From positions 1 through 43,188 of the forward strand of contig JAFTCP010000066.1 in assembly GCA_017454625.1 (NCBI GenBank): a stretch of DNA of 43,188 nucleotides, read 5' to 3'. Each line of letters begins with the position of its first letter. Position 1 is the first letter of the stretch. Below the pieces are notes generated by a model, which saw nothing but the letters and a program-made list of their open reading frames with translations, ran no database searches and had not been told where the DNA came from. This document shows, piece by piece, positions 39,630 through 43,188 of the stretch. The position numbers and the translations under genes are program-made. The DNA is from Synergistaceae bacterium (lineage in GTDB: Bacteria > Synergistota > Synergistia > Synergistales > Aminobacteriaceae).

Positions 39630-39975
39630 TCTCATGTAAATATCTCTAACTTTTCATGAGCCGCTAAATATTTCATTAAGAACAGCTAACTCCGAGAAAA
39701 TATCATGTGTCTCATGGGCCGCACCAGAAATTAGCTTTCTTGTCATGGCTGAGAATATCTCGCATGTCTCATGAACCGCTACTCTTGACTGAGAATAATT
39801 CATCATCACCGATAATATTTCATGTGTCTCATGAGCCGTCAAAAATTTTAGCTTCCCTATTTTGGCTGAGAATATTTCATTATCTCCGCAAAAATCTCGT
39901 GTATTTCATGAACCGTCAAAGATTGTTTCGTCTAAGAATAACTAATCATCACCGAGAATATTTCACGTCCTCACG
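39630..39975. repeat. Decayed tandem repeats after the TRAP permease gene
   Basis: A unit close to ATATTTCATGTGTCTCATGA then GCCGTCAAAAATTTTAGC occurs, with changes, near 39640, 39701, 39757, 39815 and 39872. The last copy, ATATTTCACGTCCTCACGTT at 39957, runs into the stop codon and last codons of the permease gene (AAGCCGCCGCAGGTTTTGC). Spacing is about 55-85 bp. They fill the 428-bp gap between the permease and flavoprotein genes. I see no gene in the gap. Confidence 0.7.
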
Positions 39976-41945
39976 TTAAGCCGCCGCAGGTTTTGCACCT
40001 CTTGAGTTGATGAAGAGTATTGCAATTCCGATAACAGCACCGACGATTGAACTTATCATTTCAGGCGCGATTAAGCACAAAGCCGATAAGAATAATATTG
40101 CGCGGGATATTACGTTCATCTCACTCTTGAAGAAACCAGCAACGACGATAGCCAAGAAATATGTTCCGATAGCAAGCTGTAACGTTGCAATTGCGATCTC
40201 CGACCATGAACCTTTAAGCAATAACGGAGGATTATACACGAACACGAACGGAACCAAAAAGCCAACCATCGCGAAAGTAAAACCCTTCAAGCCCGTCTTC
40301 ATGGCATCGGCTCCAGCAATTCCCGCCGCAGTATACGAAGCTACGCAAACAGGAGGCGTGATCTGTGCCATAATTCCATAATAGAACACGAACATGTTAG
40401 CGCAGAGTGCCGCAGTCGCAGGAGCTAATCCAGTCTGTAATAATATAGGCTGAATGCACGGAACGAACAAAATTACGCCGACCAAATAAGCCGCAACCGT
40501 TGGTAAAGCCATTCCCAAAATCATACAGCCGACCATCGCAATAATCATAGCCATGAATAAATAATTTGTTCCGAGTGAGCGAATCAAAACTGAAAGATTC
40601 GTTGCAAGTGAAGTCTGCTGAGTTACGACGTTGATGATAATTCCGCAAGCCGCCGTAGGAATTGCAATAGCCGCCGCCTGTTTTGCTCCATCAACGCAGC
40701 ATCCCCATAATCGCTGTAAGTTCAGGAAGTCTGATTTATTCACGAAATAATTAATCACGTCGCAGGCTAAACATGCGAAAATTCCGACCACACCGGCGCG
40801 CATTAAAGAGTAGCCGCGAATGATCCAGACAACAAGCAAAATTGCAGGAATTAACAAATATAATCTCGGCATTACCGGCCTGTCTACGCGAATTGAAGCA
40901 TCAGCGGTTGAATCAAGATTTGCGGCACGTTTTGCGGCTAACCTGTCAACAAGCACGAACACAGCGAAATAATAAGCTACTGCCGGGATAATTGCGCTTG
41001 CAGCTATCGACATGTAATTTACGCCTAACATTTCGGCCATTATGAACGCTCCCACTCCCATTATAGGCGGCATAATCTGGCCTCCTGTCGATGCGACGGC
41101 TTCAACAGCTCCTGCCTCTTCTGGTTCGTAGCCGATTTTTTTCATCATCGGAATTGTCATAACGCCGGTTGTTGCGACGTTCGCGACTGCTGAGCCTGAA
41201 ATCATTCCCATTAATCCCGAAGATAACACTGCGGCTTTCGCGGGGCCTCCTGAAGATTTGTTCGATAATTTCATTCCCATGTCAATTAATAATTGGCCGC
41301 CTCCGATTGTTGAGAAGAACGCACCGAAAACTATGAAGTAAAATAACGTGTTCGCGCTCGTCAATAACGGAGTTCCAAATACGCCGCTCTCTGTCATCGT
41401 CATTCCCGAAGTAAATTCCTCTATGAACTGGTCAAAAGGCTTCGCGTTGGTATGCAAAATTCCGGGAAGATACGGCGAAGTCCAGGCGTAAATTATGAAA
41501 ACGGTGATAAATCCCGCTAAAATTCCGCCGAGAGTTCTATACACAGCGACGAGCAATAATAAAATTGTTATAACCATTGCCGCGTGGTCAATCGTCATAA
41601 CTTCGTCAACGCCTAAAACGTAATCATTCAGTCTTCCGTACTGTGTCAAGATATACCATAATAAATAGCCGATACCTACGAACGCAAAATGTCAATGAAG
41701 TTCCACCAAGAATTTTTGTTCAGCAACGCTAAATCTGGAACTTGGCCTGCTTCTTCGGCTTTCTTCTGGACTTTCTTGCGATAATTATAATCTGCCGGGA
41801 AATAAATAAATACCAGCGTCAAAGCGAAAATTAAGTGTATCGGACTTTGAAGCATGGGCATAAACTGTTTCACGAGCGCGATATACATTTGGAACGCGAA
41901 GAACGCTATTGTTACGATTACTGCCGCGATCATTCGTAAACCCAT
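39976..41945 (-). pseudogene. TAXI-type TRAP fused permease, frameshifted
   Basis: The large part (39976-41649, 557 residues) is a TRAP DctQM-type fused permease with many hydrophobic helices, SSGLMGMISGSAVANVATTG, STGGQIMPPIMGVGAFIMAE and ALPTVAAYLVGVILFVPCIQ. The piece 41676-41945 (89 residues) is its natural N-terminus, ending KNSWWNFIDIL. Adding one base at the T4 run (minus strand, about 41687-41690) joins them through LAFVGIGYLLWYILTQYGRL into about 656 residues, the usual length for the family. So this is one gene broken by a one-base loss or by a sequence error. It imports an organic acid with the TAXI protein using an ion gradient. Confidence 0.88.
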
Positions 41946-42036
41946 AAATTTTTCATCTCCTCAAGAAAATTAATGATTAATAAAGGCCCGCCCCGTGTAA
42001 AAGCGAGTCGAGCCGTAAAATTCTTATTGCGAAATT

Positions 42037-43051
42037 CTATTTGAACTCGTCGAACTCGTAGCCCATCTCCTGATAATATTTCATTGCGCCGGGATGAAGG
42101 GGAGCGCCGTTGAGTTCATGTTTTCCGGCCGTCTTGGGGTCAAACCATTTCAATGAAGCTACTGCGGAGGCGATATCCTCTTTGTTCTCGCAGATTGCTT
42201 TTGCCAGCGCGTAAGCTACATCGTCATTCATGCTTGCAGGGACAATTACGTTCTGTTGTGAGCCCATAGTTTGAATATCTTTATCCTGTTTGTTCCAAGT
42301 TCCGGCGACCATCGTAACAGGAGCATAGCCCATTGTCTGAAGTTTCGCGAGCGTCTCAGGGGCAAGCTGGACAAAATGCATCTCGTGAGTTAAGCAAATT
42401 TCAGTTGTCGTTGATTGGCCTGCGTCTACGTGGTCAATCGTCGCGTCGTATAAATCATCCTGAATGCCCGACTTGATTGCGTCCGTTCCTGTTTTCTCCC
42501 AAGTTGCAAAGCTCATGAAATCCTGAACGGAAATTCCGCAAGCCTCGATAACTCTTTCAGCCGTAAGCTCGCCGAGAGTTCCGTTTTTCTTCGTGATTAA
42601 GCGAATGGGATATTTTTTTCTCGATGACTTCTTCAAGTGTCGTGCATCCAGATTTGTCAACAAATGCTTTCGTGAACATGATATTTGCGAAAGCGTGTCC
42701 AAGTCCTCCGGCAATACTGCGAACGTCCGGGCAATCTCCAAACTGATAATCTTTCTTGCTTCTCTCGTAGCTCCAAAGTGAGGGGCCTGCGTTTCCAACG
42801 ATTAACTGGGCACGTCCACGCTGAATGAGAACAGGAGCGCCGACTCCACCCGGAGAGTTCGTTGTTAAGTCGATCGTTGAGCCTTCAGGAAGTCCCTTTA
42901 ACATTGCTCCCTGAATTGCCGCTGAAACTGAATAAGCTCCCGTTCCGACTTCCTGAGCCGCAAACGTAAGGTGAACGGGTTCGGTGAGTTCCGCGCTCGC
43001 CATTAACGTGAAACAGAACACTAATACTAAAGCTAAAGCAAATTTCTTCAT
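42037..43051 (-). pseudogene. TAXI family TRAP solute-binding protein, frameshifted
   Basis: The start at 43051 follows TAGGAGGT and gives a signal peptide (MKKFALALVLVFCFTLMASA). The N-terminal lobe carries TFAAQEVGTGAYSVSAAIQG and LTTNSPGGVGAPVLIQRG, typical of TAXI proteins. At an A7 run on the minus strand (42612-42618) the frame shifts after TTLEEVIEKK. The other frame continues KKYPIRLITKKNGTLGELTA to the end at 42037. With A6 one protein of about 337 residues results, the normal size. It is the first gene of the TRAP operon visible here. Confidence 0.88.
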
Positions 43052-43111
43052 AAAAACTTTACCTCCTAAATATATTTTTAACCTGCAAAATTTACAGGTC
43101 ATTCTCTATTT

Positions 43112-43188
43112 TTATTTCTTGTTCTCAGCTAATCTTATTCCGTAATCGATTGAGTTAATGAGGCTTAACTCGTTAGCTTCTCCGCTAC
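43112..43188 (-). CDS. C-terminal end of an unidentified gene, cut by window edge
   Basis: An open frame on the minus strand runs in from the right edge and ends at TAA (43112-43114). Its last residues are SLINSIDYGIRLAENKK. It is co-oriented with the TRAP operon, 60 bp before the TAXI gene start, so it is probably the operon's previous gene. There is too little to name a family. Confidence 0.5.
   Translation of the reverse strand, partial: SGEANELSLINSIDYGIRLAENKK

Noticed and set aside
39630-39975. CRISPR array
   Set aside because: Repeats are imperfect, spacing is irregular, spacers resemble each other, and no cas gene is in the window.
1-43188. Integrated phage, insertion sequence or tRNA attachment site
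   Set aside because: No integrase, transposase, terminal inverted repeats of IS type or tRNA gene could be recognised.

Overview
The window is a dense bacterial chromosomal segment with genes on both strands, short spacers, and Shine-Dalgarno starts (AGGAGG type). The gene content points to an obligate anaerobe. It has superoxide reductase next to ferritin, a fumarate-reductase-like flavoprotein beside a TAXI/TRAP transporter, an S-box (SAM-I) riboswitch before metK, a fused IspDF, a trp operon and a type IV prepilin. A gut or rumen bacterium of the Synergistota or a Clostridia-like lineage fits, but no rRNA or other decisive marker is present, so the phylum is not settled.

Layout. (1) 1-9015 is an accessory, probably antiviral, region. 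It holds an HTH-like protein on the minus strand and then, on the plus strand, a prokaryotic viperin (radical SAM), two tandem paralogous GTPases, and a 1402-residue protein that fuses a Ser/Thr kinase-like domain to an NB-ARC/STAND ATPase and TPR-like helices. (2) 9010-20464 is mostly core: a TIGR02757-like protein, ferritin and desulfoferrodoxin; a prepilin; radA, tsaD, a 60-residue protein, ispDF, recR and ybaB; a DUF554 membrane protein; an FkbM methyltransferase preceded by a promoter-leader-terminator unit; and metK with its SAM riboswitch. (3) 20753-31317 holds rpsD, trpDCBA (no trpF), a YdjM-like membrane protein, znuBCA, cobU, a degenerate Mrr-like protein and glf. (4) 31437-35776 matches the Campylobacter capsular phosphoramidate pathway: a cytidylyltransferase fused to an L-glutamine kinase-like enzyme, a gamma-glutamyl-CDP-amidate hydrolase-like amidotransferase, and a CTP:phosphoglutamine cytidylyltransferase-like enzyme, next to glf. 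(5) 35777-43188 holds a candidate small membrane-peptide locus, a LytTR response regulator broken at a C12 tract, and a minus-strand operon of a TAXI binding protein, a TRAP permease (both frameshifted), a flavoprotein and a secreted HAD phosphatase.

A feature shared across the window is that many spacers are filled with decayed tandem copies of the neighbouring gene's own end. Copies of 5' ends lie before the HTH gene, trpD, the prepilin gene and cobU. Copies of 3' ends lie after the viperin gene, radA and the TRAP permease. Similar duplications survive in frame inside the STAND ATPase and the glutamine kinase fusion. This suggests a genome-wide habit of short tandem duplication followed by decay.

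The strongest candidates for undescribed biology are the viperin/GTPase/kinase-STAND locus, the fused phosphoramidate pathway, the gene-edge duplications, and the poly-C regulator.
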